NCBI GenBank assembly: GCA_026129865.1
Contig: JAHCHG010000002.1
Coordinates: 370,096-434,095 of the forward strand
DNA: 64,000 bases
Reading direction: 5' to 3'
DNA from: Pyrinomonadaceae bacterium
GTDB taxonomy: Bacteria > Acidobacteriota > Blastocatellia > Pyrinomonadales > Pyrinomonadaceae
The notes under the pieces are model-generated. The model was given only the letters and a program-made list of their open reading frames with translations. It searched no databases and had not been told where the DNA came from. The position numbers and the translations under genes were made by a program. Shown in pieces: positions 17,281 through 26,208 of this stretch. Numbering within the stretch: position 1 is the stretch's first letter; each line of letters opens with the position of its first letter.

Positions 17281-18522
17281 ATGAGTTTAAAAAAGACAAA
17301 TTTGCATATCTTGAGTCAATTCAAAGATTTGAGTGCAAACGCGAAAACCGGAGTTTCGCTTCATTGTCATACCGAACATTCCAAAGAAATGCTCGATTTC
17401 GTCCCGCATTACGCAGATAAACTTCCCGTGATCTCCTATTTTTGGAAGAAAGAAAGGAAAAAGTATATTGAGCGTGAAGGACGTGACATTGATTTTACGA
17501 CCGGATTCTGGTCGCCGCCGCTGACGGCGCAGCAAGTTTTCGAACTTGAACGAGATCAGATCAACAGATCCGGACTGGACGCTCTTGTTTCGCTGACCGA
17601 CCACGACAGCATCGATGCAAATCTGAAAGTCCAGGAAAATGGAAAAGCGGCGCCGATCTCGCTTGAATGGACCGTTCCGTTCGAGTTCGGCTTTTTTCAT
17701 GTCGGCGTTCACAATCTTCCGAAAGACCGAGCCGTAGAACTGACGAAAACTCTTCTCGATTTCACGTTTGACGAGCAAAAACATAACAACGAAACGCTTC
17801 GTGAAATGTTTACGATGCTCAACGAACTTCCGGAAGTGCTGGTTGTCCTGAATCATCCGCTTTGGGATATTGAACTCGTCGGAAAAGAACGTCACAAGGT
17901 ATTACTTAAGAATTTCTTGAAGGAACATGGAAAATGGATCCATGCATTCGAAATCAACGGATTTCGTTCCTGGTCGGAAAATAAAGCTGTTATCGAAATG
18001 GCTGAAGCTCTTAATTATCCTTTGGTAACGGGCGGCGACCGGCACGGCTGCAAGCCGAATACGGTCATCAATTTGACCAATAGCAAGACCTTTGCGGAAT
18101 TTGCAGAAGAGATTCGGGTTGATAAGCATAGCGAGGTCGTTCTGATGCCGGAATATCGCCAGCCGCTTCATTCGCGCCAGCTGCAGTCTTTTTCGGAGAT
18201 CTTGAGTCACTATCCGGAATTTCCGGATGGGCGGCAGAAATGGTTCGACCGGATACATTTCGACGTCGGCGACGGTCACGGTGTTCGTCCGCTGTCGGTT
18301 CATTGGTATTACGGCGGTCCGACGTGGCTAAGATGGGCAGTTTGGACGCTCGGCGTTTTTGGAAGTCCGAAGATGCGACCGTTCTTTAGCATTGCACGAA
18401 AGAAAAAAGATCGTGTTCCGAAGAACATCAGCAAAACTAAATTTGAAATTCCGGAACTTCATGAGATCACAGCAAGTCTCGCCAACGATCAGCCGCAGAC
18501 GAAAACTGAATTTGCCGCCTAA
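17281..18522 (+). CDS. PHP-domain metal-dependent phosphoesterase
   Basis: About 413 residues. Two adjacent ATGs exist (17278, 17281); the second is preferred since GGAG at 17271-17274 is then six bases away. The polymerase-and-histidinol-phosphatase metal motifs are SLHCHTEHSKE (HxH), SLTDHDSID, a central LNHPLWDIE and TGGDRHGCKPN. The C-terminal 120 residues have no recognised domain; they hold a basic segment (ARKKKDRVPKN). Such enzymes hydrolyse phosphate esters with two or three metal ions; the substrate is unknown. It is the first gene of a rightward cluster with glycosyltransferases and lipid genes, but a terminator separates it from them. Confidence 0.87.
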   Translation: MSLKKTNLHILSQFKDLSANAKTGVSLHCHTEHSKEMLDFVPHYADKLPVISYFWKKERKKYIEREGRDIDFTTGFWSPPLTAQQVFELERDQINRSGLDALVSLTDHDSIDANLKVQENGKAAPISLEWTVPFEFGFFHVGVHNLPKDRAVELTKTLLDFTFDEQKHNNETLREMFTMLNELPEVLVVLNHPLWDIELVGKERHKVLLKNFLKEHGKWIHAFEINGFRSWSENKAVIEMAEALNYPLVTGGDRHGCKPNTVINLTNSKTFAEFAEEIRVDKHSEVVLMPEYRQPLHSRQLQSFSEILSHYPEFPDGRQKWFDRIHFDVGDGHGVRPLSVHWYYGGPTWLRWAVWTLGVFGSPKMRPFFSIARKKKDRVPKNISKTKFEIPELHEITASLANDQPQTKTEFAA

Positions 18523-18547
18523 AATTTGATCTATTTTTAAACCATCC

Positions 18548-18583
18548 GGTGGGACGCATTAAGTTGTCCCACCTGATTTTTTT
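18548..18583 (+). terminator. Intrinsic terminator of the PHP gene
   Basis: An 8-base perfect stem GGTGGGAC / GTCCCACC with a 10-base loop is followed by TGATTTTTTT. It stands between the PHP gene and the glycosyltransferase gene. Confidence 0.85.
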
Positions 18584-18615
18584 GCGTATCATCGCTTTTT
18601 TGAAACTGGATTATC

Positions 18616-19815
18616 GTGAATGAAAAACCGCGCGTCGCTTATTTTCCGGACTCTTATCTGGAAGTAAACGGAGTCGCAATGACCAGCAATAGATTGACGG
18701 GATTTGTCCGCAAAAAGGGCTATCCTTTTTTATGCGTTCACGCTGCAAAAAAGACCGGTGTTGAACAAGACAGCAACATCATATTTGTCGGTCTCAAACG
18801 GTCGCCGTTTTCGTTCAAAATGGATGAAGATCTTCGTTACGATCCTTTTTTCCAAAGACATGAGCGTCTTGTTCGCCGGGAATTGGAGAAATTTCGCCCG
18901 GATGTGATCCATATTACAGGTTTGAACGATGTCAGCATCATGGGCGCTTTGCTGGCGTGGAAAATGGATGTCGCGCTGATCGGTTCCTGGCATACGAATC
19001 TGCATGAATACGCCGCGCGCAGGCTGCGAAAGCTTTTGCGTTTTCTTCCTTCGAAACAGCTCAATTCATTTACAGATTTTCTTGAGCAAAAGATCTTCGA
19101 AGGCGCCGCGCTTTATTACAAAATGCCTCAGATCATACTTGCGCCAAATCAGGAATTGATCGATCAGCTGGAAAAACGCACCGGTCGAACGGCTCATTTA
19201 ATGATCCGCGGGGTTGATACAGAGCTTTTTTCGCCGGAAAAGCGGACTGTGGACGATGACATCACACGATTTGGATTCGTCGGAAGACTTCGTGCGGAGA
19301 AAAATGTACGAATGCTCGCGGATCTCGAAGAACGGCTTTTAAAAGCCGGAAAAACGAAAATAAAGTTTCTGATAGTCGGCGAAGGCGATGAGCGCGGCTG
19401 GCTTGAAAAAAACATGAAAACGGCTGAATTTACCGGCTTTCTTCAAGGAGAGCAATTGTCCGAAGCTTATGCTAATATGGACGTTTTCGTGTTCCCGTCC
19501 GAGACCGACGCATATGGAAATGTGCCGCAGGAAGCAATGGCTTCCGGCGTTCCGGCGCTCGTTACGGATAAAGGCGGACCGAAATTTATCGTAATTGACG
19601 GCGAAACCGGATTTATTTGTAAGGATCAAGACGAATTTGCAGCGAGGTGCATTCAATTGATCGACGACCCGGAAAGGCTTTCAAAAATGAAAGACTTATC
19701 GCTCGAATTTGCCCGAAATCGTTCATGGGACTCGGTTTTCGAAGATGTTTATCGGGCGTATGCGGAAACGAAAGAATTTTTAGATAATAAAAAGAAGTTA
19801 AGGAAGGAAAAATAG
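18616..19815 (+). CDS. GT4-family glycosyltransferase
   Basis: A 399-residue GT-B enzyme that begins with GTG. The N-terminal acceptor domain reads RVAYFPDSYLEVNGVAMTS, the pattern seen in lipid-acting GT4 enzymes such as MgtA, PimB and SqdX. The C-terminal donor domain carries RGVDTELFSPEKR, GFVGRLRAEKN and the E-x7-E region ETDAYGNVPQEAMASGVPA. It transfers a sugar from a nucleotide donor, plausibly to a diacylglycerol-type lipid given btaA-btaB downstream, but donor and acceptor are not determined. No signal peptide; expected at the cytoplasmic face of the membrane. Confidence 0.9.
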   Translation: MNEKPRVAYFPDSYLEVNGVAMTSNRLTGFVRKKGYPFLCVHAAKKTGVEQDSNIIFVGLKRSPFSFKMDEDLRYDPFFQRHERLVRRELEKFRPDVIHITGLNDVSIMGALLAWKMDVALIGSWHTNLHEYAARRLRKLLRFLPSKQLNSFTDFLEQKIFEGAALYYKMPQIILAPNQELIDQLEKRTGRTAHLMIRGVDTELFSPEKRTVDDDITRFGFVGRLRAEKNVRMLADLEERLLKAGKTKIKFLIVGEGDERGWLEKNMKTAEFTGFLQGEQLSEAYANMDVFVFPSETDAYGNVPQEAMASGVPALVTDKGGPKFIVIDGETGFICKDQDEFAARCIQLIDDPERLSKMKDLSLEFARNRSWDSVFEDVYRAYAETKEFLDNKKKLRKEK

Positions 19816-19857
19816 CCGTTTTCATTTTCATTGACGGTAAAAAGCAATTTTTCATAA

Positions 19858-20706
19858 GTGATAAATTTGGAAAAGATCCATCTTTCAGAAGACATTCATC
19901 TTTCCGTCGCCGACGCGGACGATCTCGAAGAAATTCGGGACGAGGAAATTTCTGTTTTCGATGTTTTCAGCAGTCTGGTTCAGCACCCGGCACAGATAAT
20001 AACGCGCTGGAATTGGAAAGCGGCGCTGCTTGGCGCGCTGCTGCGGGCTTCTTTTTATTTCACGGTTTATAAAGCAAGCAAGGAAAGCTGGCTTGTTACC
20101 TTTACCGCGATGCTGGTTGAGTTTAGCTTCCGGTTTTTTACATCCGGAATCTCCGGCGCATTGGTTCAATCTTTCCGGCGTGCAACCCCAGCCTGGCTGG
20201 CGACCGCGATCGTCACGATCTCGCTGCCGATATTTAGCCATACGATAGAATATTTCACGCATTTCGCGCAGGAAAAGTATTTTTATAACGTATTCGCAGC
20301 CGCCGAAAACAATGCGCGGCAAAAGGCTTTCGCGGTTTCGGTGTTGTTTTCGGTGCTTTCCGCAATGTTCAATATTTTTATAATGCGCCACGGCGTTCTA
20401 CTTGTCGGTGCCGGCGAAGAGTCCAAAACGCTCTGGACGGATCTGAAGCGGATTCCGCTGCTAATTCTGGAATTTATGGTCTTTTTGCCGAATCAAATGA
20501 TCAAATTTATCCGCAGTGGACAGTTTGTTTACAGTTTAGGAATTTTTCTCGGATTCGGTTTTACGGTCGGTTTTATTCTTGGAGTTTTCCGCGGCAAATG
20601 GTCATGGGCATGGACGACCGCGCTCGGCGCATGGGCGATCATGCTGACCTGGACCATTCTAGTTGCGGCTTTTTATTTCTTCTACAATCGACGCAGCCGC
20701 GCGTAG
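19858..20706 (+). CDS. Multi-pass membrane protein of unknown function
   Basis: A 282-residue protein beginning with GTG (no ATG fits). A cytoplasmic acidic N-terminus (VADADDLEEIRDEEISVF) is followed by about six membrane segments, for example ALLGALLRASFYFTV, LATAIVTISLPIFSH, SVLFSVLSAMFNIFI, LGIFLGFGFTVGFILGVF and MLTWTILVAAFYFFY. I recognise no family motif. It lies between two GT4 genes in the same direction and ends with TAG at 20704, directly before the region that encodes the N-terminus of the next glycosyltransferase in the same reading frame. A role in lipid or glycan handling is only suggested by position. Confidence 0.72.
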   Translation: MINLEKIHLSEDIHLSVADADDLEEIRDEEISVFDVFSSLVQHPAQIITRWNWKAALLGALLRASFYFTVYKASKESWLVTFTAMLVEFSFRFFTSGISGALVQSFRRATPAWLATAIVTISLPIFSHTIEYFTHFAQEKYFYNVFAAAENNARQKAFAVSVLFSVLSAMFNIFIMRHGVLLVGAGEESKTLWTDLKRIPLLILEFMVFLPNQMIKFIRSGQFVYSLGIFLGFGFTVGFILGVFRGKWSWAWTTALGAWAIMLTWTILVAAFYFFYNRRSRA

Positions 20707-20790
20707 ACGCCTAATTTTATCAAAACAGTTCACTTAACAAATTATTATCACAAAAATTCCGGCGGTATCAGCACATCTTACAACGCGCTG

Positions 20791-22035
20791 ATGGCGGCGG
20801 CGGGACGGCATAAGCGCGAAATGCGTCTGATCGTTCCCGGCGAGACCGAATCTGTCGAGATCGTTAACGATTACGCGAAAATTTACTATATTCCTGCGAA
20901 GCAGTCGCCGGTTTTTGATAAGCGATACCGGATAATTTTGCCGTGGCAATATATGCAGGGCGATTCGCTTATTCGAAAGATTTTGCTCGATGAAAAACCG
21001 GATCTGATAGAAGTAACCGATAAATACACATTGTCGATGCTCGGGGCGATGATCCGCATCGGGAAATTCAAACAGCTTGAACGACCGGCTCTCGTGCATT
21101 TTTCTTGCGAGCGGATGGATGACAATATCGGTTCGTTTTTATCGACCGGAAAGATCGGAAAATGGCTCGCGCGGCGTATTATGGGAAACTATAATCTCCC
21201 CTCGTTCGACTATCACATCGCAAATTCTCCATATACGGCTGAAGAGTTTTTTCTCGCATACGAAAAAGAAAATAATCCCGGACGTTCGGATTGGTTTTTT
21301 AATAAATGCAGAAAATTTTTCCGCGAGCCCGATATTCCCTTAAAAGACCGTGTCTTTGTCTGCCCGCGCGGCGTCGATATCGAACAATTTTCGCCCGAAC
21401 GGCGTTCGGAGACTGTCAGATCCGCAATGATCGAAACGTCTAAAGTTCCCAAAAATGCCGTTTTGCTATTGTATGCCGGCAGAATTTCGCCCGAAAAAAA
21501 CATCGAACTGCTTGTCGATATGATGGAAATTCTTTCGACAGACAAGCGCGATTACCGCTTGCTCGTCGCCGGTGCCGGACCAAAAGAAGAATGGCTAAAG
21601 GAACAAACTGCGGCAAAGTTTCCCGGAAAAATAATTTTGCTCGGGCATCTCGATAAAGAAACGCTCGCCAATTATTACGCGAACGCCGACGTCTTTGTCC
21701 ATCCGAACCCGCGCGAACCTTTCGGTATCGCGCCGCTCGAAGCGATGGCGTCCGGCGTTCCGACGGTCGCGCCGAACGCCGGCGGGCTTTTATCGTACGC
21801 AACGAGCGAAAATATGTGGCTCTGCGAACCTGACGGCAAAGCTTTTGCCGCAGCGGTCCATGAGATCGCGGAAAAGCCCGATCTGGCAAAAAAGAAGATT
21901 GAAAACGCCCTGCAAACTGCTAAAGCCAACACGCGCAAAAAATCGACAGACTTTTTGATCGCAACTTACGATAAGATCTTCTCCGATTTTCAACGCCGGA
22001 AAGCGTTGTTTATCCGCGACGATCTGAAAAAGTGA
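20791..22035 (+). CDS. GT4-family glycosyltransferase (N-terminus lacks a canonical start codon)
   Basis: From the first ATG the protein has 414 residues with GT-B donor motifs RGVDIEQFSPERR, YAGRISPEKN and PREPFGIAPLEAMASGVPT. The typical N-terminal nucleotide-fold strand and GGI loop are encoded upstream of that ATG, in the same frame: bases 20716-20790 read FIKTVHLTNYYHKNSGGIST then SYNAL. No ATG, GTG or TTG exists between the preceding TAG (20704) and 20791. The true start may be ATC at 20719, or a base is wrong or mutated. Without those residues the acceptor domain would be incomplete. Probably acts with the first GT4 on a membrane lipid. Confidence 0.85.
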   Translation: MAAAGRHKREMRLIVPGETESVEIVNDYAKIYYIPAKQSPVFDKRYRIILPWQYMQGDSLIRKILLDEKPDLIEVTDKYTLSMLGAMIRIGKFKQLERPALVHFSCERMDDNIGSFLSTGKIGKWLARRIMGNYNLPSFDYHIANSPYTAEEFFLAYEKENNPGRSDWFFNKCRKFFREPDIPLKDRVFVCPRGVDIEQFSPERRSETVRSAMIETSKVPKNAVLLLYAGRISPEKNIELLVDMMEILSTDKRDYRLLVAGAGPKEEWLKEQTAAKFPGKIILLGHLDKETLANYYANADVFVHPNPREPFGIAPLEAMASGVPTVAPNAGGLLSYATSENMWLCEPDGKAFAAAVHEIAEKPDLAKKKIENALQTAKANTRKKSTDFLIATYDKIFSDFQRRKALFIRDDLKK

Positions 22036-22113
22036 CTCCTTCGCGATAACTTTTGCGCCGCCGTGTGCATTCTTTTTTAACTGCGATATAATCTCGTTTT
22101 TCCCAAATTTATT

Positions 22114-23211
22114 ATGCTGGAACTGATTATTGCAAATTTACGTGTTCGCCCGTTTCGCACGCTGATCAGCGTTATCGGTGTCGCATTGGGCGTCGTTCTT
22201 GTCATTCTTTTTACCGGTTTAGCGCAGGGCATGAGCAACGATATGGCAAAACGCGCGGCGAATTGGAAAGCCGAGATCGTTTTTACGCGTCCCGGCGCGA
22301 TGGAATTGACAAGCTCGAACGCGTCGGTCAGCACGGCTTATGCCGAACGATTATTAAAGATCGACGGCGTTTCATCGACCGTGCCGGTCATTCGATACAT
22401 AACGGCAAATACAGCCGAACGTTGGGGAATTCAGCAGATCGACGGCGTCGATTGGGAACCGTTCGCCGAGATGAACGGCATTAGTATTGTTCAAGGCAGT
22501 TCGCCCGCGACAAACGATGAGATCGTAATCGACGAACGCCTCCTGGAAGATAAGAATTACAAACTCGGAGAGAAGATCGAACTTCTAGGAAAGGAATACA
22601 AGATCTCCGGCGTTTTTTCGCCGCCGTCCGGAGCAAGAATTAAGATGACGCTCGCAGCAATGCAGGACGCGCTGAAAGCTGCGAATAAAAGTACTTATAT
22701 CCTTGTAAAATTGAAAGACGGCGCCGACGTCGATGCGGTCGCAGCACGGATCGAGCAGGAACTTCCGGGAAACAAGATCAATCTGACGCGAAATCTTGTC
22801 ATCGACGCGCAGGATAGAATTCCCGGATTGAGCACGTTTTTGAGAGTGCTTGTCGGGCTCGGCGCGTTTGTTTCGACGATCTTTGTACTTTTGTCGATGT
22901 ATACGACGATCACCGAGCGGCGAAAAGAGATCGGAATCTTGAAATCTCTCGGCGCGTCGAAAGCGTTCATCATCCGCGTCATTGAAGGCGAAGCGTTCAT
23001 GATCGGCGTCCTGGGAATTTTGATCGGATTTGCCGCTTCTTTCTTAAGCGCTTTTTTGATTCAAAAACAGTTTCAGTTGGAGTTCGAATTCAGTTCCGGA
23101 TGGATAATTACGGCTGTAATTATTGCCGTCGGCGGCAGTTTGATCGGTGCGCTTTACCCGGCATGGCGGGCATCGGATATAGATCCGGTCCTAGTTTTGA
23201 CCAACGAATAG
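22114..23211 (+). CDS. ABC transporter permease, MacB/FtsX type
   Basis: A 365-residue permease with the four-helix MacB_PCD plus FtsX layout. Helix 1 is RTLISVIGVALGVVLVILF, followed by an extracytoplasmic domain of about 190 residues, then three helices near residues 245, 300 and 335 (FLRVLVGLGAFVSTIFVLL and others). The conserved cytoplasmic loop ERRKEIGILKSLGASKAFI couples to an ATPase. No ATP-binding subunit gene is next to it, which is unusual for this class; the partner must be elsewhere. Position between glycosyltransferase and btaA genes suggests lipid or lipoprotein export, but this is inference. Confidence 0.88.
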   Translation: MLELIIANLRVRPFRTLISVIGVALGVVLVILFTGLAQGMSNDMAKRAANWKAEIVFTRPGAMELTSSNASVSTAYAERLLKIDGVSSTVPVIRYITANTAERWGIQQIDGVDWEPFAEMNGISIVQGSSPATNDEIVIDERLLEDKNYKLGEKIELLGKEYKISGVFSPPSGARIKMTLAAMQDALKAANKSTYILVKLKDGADVDAVAARIEQELPGNKINLTRNLVIDAQDRIPGLSTFLRVLVGLGAFVSTIFVLLSMYTTITERRKEIGILKSLGASKAFIIRVIEGEAFMIGVLGILIGFAASFLSAFLIQKQFQLEFEFSSGWIITAVIIAVGGSLIGALYPAWRASDIDPVLVLTNE

Positions 23212-23282
23212 GCAGCTCCGATCCCGCTTAACATTCTGTTTTGGCGGCGTTTTCTAACATTTTCCCCGCACGAGATTTTTAG

Positions 23283-24518
23283 ATGACTGACCAACAACTG
23301 GTTTTGAACGCGGTCAAGCAGCCCGATGTTTCGCGAAAACAAAACGCGCTGCAAAAGCTTTTCGCCCTCTGGTTCGATGCGTTCGTATACAACCAGATCT
23401 GGGAAGACCCGCGCGTAGATATCGAAGCGCTTGAGCTCGAACGCCGCAGCCGCATTTTGACCATTTCCTCCGGCGGCTGCAATGCGCTGAATTATCTTCT
23501 CGAATCGCCCCTCTCGGTAACAGCCGTCGATCTGAACCGGCATCATGTTTACCTGCTCGATCTCAAGATTGCAGCGGCGAAATTTCTTCCCGATCACTCG
23601 TCATTCTTCAATTTTTTCGGTCGCGGACTTCACAAATTGAATTTTCACAATTATCAGAGATATATTCGTCCCAATTTGGATGAAGACGTCCGAAAATTTT
23701 GGGATTCGGCGTCGTTTTTCGGTAAACTTCGCGGCGGTTCGCGAATTAATTATTTCACCAAAGGGGGGCTGTACGAACATTCGCGAAACGGTTATTTTCT
23801 GCGTTTTTTCCATCGTCTGGCACCGCTGCTCGGCAGCCGACCGGAAAAAGTTTTAGCGGCTGAAACCCGGGAACAGCAGGTCGAACTTTTTGAAAAGCAT
23901 ATCGCGCCGTTTTTCGATTCGGCTTTAATCAAATTTATCGGAAAGCTTCCGGTTACGATGTTCGGACTCGGAATTCCGCCGCAGCAGTACGACGAACTGA
24001 AAAAAGAAATTTCCGAAGGCGAAACGCTGATCGATGTTTACCGTGATCGCGTTCGAAAACTCGCAGTCGATTTCCCGATCGATGAAAATTATTTCGCCTG
24101 GCAGGCGTTTGCACGAAAATACGACACCGAAAAGCGAAAAGCGCTGCCGGATTATTTAAAGGAAACGAACTTTTCGCTGCTGCGCGAAAACATTGAAAGA
24201 ATAACGACGGGAATCGGCTCGGTTACCGAGGTAATTAAAAATTCGCCGGAAAGTTCGTTCGATCGTTTTGTTTTCCTCGACGCGCAGGATTGGATGAACG
24301 CAGAGATGATCGCCGAGCTTTGGACAGCGATCGCGGCGCGCGGCGGCGAAGGTTCGCGAATAATTTTCCGCACCGCGGGCGCTTCATCTCCGCTCGAGCA
24401 AAATCTCCCCGCAGAGCTGCTGCGAAAATTCGAATATAAAGCCGAACTTTCACGCGAACTTTTCGTGAATGACCGCGCGTCTATCTACGGCGGGTTTCAT
24501 CTTTACGTCTTGAAATAG
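23283..24518 (+). CDS. btaA: BtaA-like SAM:diacylglycerol 3-amino-3-carboxypropyltransferase (DUF3419)
   Basis: A 411-residue DUF3419 protein. In characterised bacteria (Rhodobacter sphaeroides BtaA) this family moves the aminocarboxypropyl group of SAM to diacylglycerol, giving diacylglyceryl-homoserine, the first step to the betaine lipid DGTS. Visible family features are FVYNQIWEDPRVDIEAL, the SAM-binding turn LTISSGGCNALNYLLE, AVDLNRHHVYLLDLK, and the C-terminal RFVFLDAQDWM and IIFRTAGASSPLE. Its stop is directly followed by the ATG of a methyltransferase of BtaB type, the usual operon. Membrane-associated, phosphorus-free lipid synthesis is the expected role. Confidence 0.87.
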   Translation: MTDQQLVLNAVKQPDVSRKQNALQKLFALWFDAFVYNQIWEDPRVDIEALELERRSRILTISSGGCNALNYLLESPLSVTAVDLNRHHVYLLDLKIAAAKFLPDHSSFFNFFGRGLHKLNFHNYQRYIRPNLDEDVRKFWDSASFFGKLRGGSRINYFTKGGLYEHSRNGYFLRFFHRLAPLLGSRPEKVLAAETREQQVELFEKHIAPFFDSALIKFIGKLPVTMFGLGIPPQQYDELKKEISEGETLIDVYRDRVRKLAVDFPIDENYFAWQAFARKYDTEKRKALPDYLKETNFSLLRENIERITTGIGSVTEVIKNSPESSFDRFVFLDAQDWMNAEMIAELWTAIAARGGEGSRIIFRTAGASSPLEQNLPAELLRKFEYKAELSRELFVNDRASIYGGFHLYVLK

Positions 24519-25163
24519 ATGAACGATACGTTTGAAAAAATGGATAAAATGTATCGTTACCAGCGATACTTTTACGATCTGACGCGGAAATATTATCTGC
24601 TCGGTCGCGATCGTCTGATCGATGAGATGGCGATAAAAAGCGGCGACAATATTCTGGAGATCGGCTGCGGGACGGGAAGAAATCTCGCGATCCTTGCGAA
24701 AAAATATCCCGAAAGTAATTTTTTTGGTCTCGACGCTTCGGCTGCGATGATCGAAACCGCCGAAGGAAAGATCAAGTCAAAATCGCTGTCGAACGTCTTT
24801 TTGAAAGTAGCGCTCGCCGATAAATTTGCTTTTGATGCGACATTCGGTCTCACGGATAAATTCGACGCCGTTTTTTTCAGCTATTCGATATCGATGATCC
24901 CGCCGTGGCGCGAGTCGGTCGATAATGCACTCGAAAACTTAAGAAGCGGAGGCGTTTTGTATTTTGTGGATTTTTACGATCAAAATGGACTTCCGCCCTG
25001 GTTCGGCAAAATGCTGACCGCGTGGCTGCGAATGTTCCACGTAAAATATCCGGCGGATCTGATCCCGTATCTCCGCATTTTAGAAGCACAAAACGCGGGC
25101 AAATTGACCTTATTTTCCTTTTTTAAAGGTTATTCATTCGTTGCAAAATTCGAAAAATCATGA
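24519..25163 (+). CDS. btaB: BtaB-like SAM-dependent N-methyltransferase
   Basis: A 214-residue class I methyltransferase. Motif I is NILEIGCGTGRNLAILA, the acidic end of strand 2 is FFGLDASAAMIETA, and motif IV-VI regions are FDAVFFSYSISMIPPW and GGVLYFVDFYDQ. The start DKMYRYQRYFYDLTRKYYLLG RDR region matches BtaB proteins, which methylate diacylglyceryl-homoserine three times to form DGTS. It starts at the base after the btaA stop, so the two are one translational unit. Other small-molecule methyltransferases share the fold; the btaA link makes this reading likely. Confidence 0.84.
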   Translation: MNDTFEKMDKMYRYQRYFYDLTRKYYLLGRDRLIDEMAIKSGDNILEIGCGTGRNLAILAKKYPESNFFGLDASAAMIETAEGKIKSKSLSNVFLKVALADKFAFDATFGLTDKFDAVFFSYSISMIPPWRESVDNALENLRSGGVLYFVDFYDQNGLPPWFGKMLTAWLRMFHVKYPADLIPYLRILEAQNAGKLTLFSFFKGYSFVAKFEKS

Positions 25164-25207
25164 AGTTCAGGATACGTCATCGAGGCGAAAACGCGACCCA
25201 CATCAGG

Positions 25208-25363
25208 GGCAGAAACGCGACCGCTAGGGAGCGTGCGGTTATCAAAGGCAGAAACGCGACCGCTAGGGAGCGTGCCTAAAGATCGCGATCAATATGGTCT
25301 AGGGAACTTAAAGCATGTGCGCCGCGCAGTTCTTGCACGCTCCCTAGCGGTCGCGTTTCTGCC
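25208..25363. repeat. REP-like palindromic repeats, two direct and one inverted copy
   Basis: Two direct copies of a 29-base element that opens GGCAGAAACGCGACCGCTAG and ends GGAGCGTGC lie at 25208-25236 and 25247-25275. An inverted copy lies at 25335-25363. The whole forms a large imperfect hairpin downstream of btaB. The inverted copy runs into the 3' end of the EamA gene and supplies its stop. No transposase is linked. Confidence 0.9.
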
Positions 25364-26192
25364 TTTTACTCGACACGGCAATTGCGATTCCGCCGAGGAT
25401 GAGCGTGCTGGCGGCGATCAGTCGCATAGATAATATCTCATCCATAAACACAACACCGCCGAGCGCGGCAATGGCAGGGACGGAAAGCTGCAGAATTGCG
25501 GCGCGCGACGCGGTATGATAGCGCAGCGCGGTGTACCAGACGCTGTAACCGATGCCCGATGCGACCGCGCCCGACAAAACAGCGAGCATCATTCCCTTTG
25601 ACGACAGATCGATCCGGAAAACAAACGGCAAAAACGCGACCATCATAAACGGCAGCGAGCGCATAAAATTTCCCGCGGTTTCCCCGAGAGGATCTTCGCT
25701 CCCGCGTCCGCGCAGCGTATAAAATCCCCACGCGATGCCGGCAAACATCATTAAAATTGAAAAGAGCAGCGGCGGTGCCGAAAGCCCTGGGAAAACTAAA
25801 TAAACGAGCCCGCCGACCGCGACCGAAAAACCCGTCCATTCCAATATTCCCGGGCGTTCGCCGCTGAAAACCGCCGAGATCAGCATCGTCGCCTGTACGG
25901 AACCGAATAGAATAAGCGCGCCGGTCGCGGTTGAAAGGCTGACGTAAGCGAACGAAAAACAGACCGCATACGCAAACAAGAAGAAAGCCGAAAGCCAGTT
26001 TCCTTTCCGGCTCTCCGCGCGTTTATTGCTCGAGAGATTATAAATAATCAAAAGAACAAAGGCGCCCGACAAAAGCCGGACGCCAGTAAAACTTGCCGCG
26101 TCGATCGCTTCGGTCCCGAGCGCGAGGCGGCATAAAATTGAGTTAAAAGCGAACGCGACCAAGGCAAATATTGTCAGAAAAATTGCCTTCAT
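25344..26192 (-). CDS. EamA/DMT family transporter
   Basis: A 282-residue drug/metabolite exporter with ten predicted membrane helices in two EamA halves (residues about 5-135 and 145-275). Typical features are FNSILCRLALG early, FAYVSLSTATGALILFGSV, and in the second half SGIGYSVWYTALRYHTASRAA followed by VPAIAALGGVVFMDE. The substrate cannot be predicted. The last residues (SSKRQKRDR) and the TAG stop are encoded by an inserted REP-like element, so the original C-terminus has been replaced or extended by the repeat. Confidence 0.9.
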   Translation of the reverse strand: MKAIFLTIFALVAFAFNSILCRLALGTEAIDAASFTGVRLLSGAFVLLIIYNLSSNKRAESRKGNWLSAFFLFAYAVCFSFAYVSLSTATGALILFGSVQATMLISAVFSGERPGILEWTGFSVAVGGLVYLVFPGLSAPPLLFSILMMFAGIAWGFYTLRGRGSEDPLGETAGNFMRSLPFMMVAFLPFVFRIDLSSKGMMLAVLSGAVASGIGYSVWYTALRYHTASRAAILQLSVPAIAALGGVVFMDEILSMRLIAASTLILGGIAIAVSSKRQKRDR

Positions 26193-26208
26193 AGCGTTCG
26201 AAAATAAG

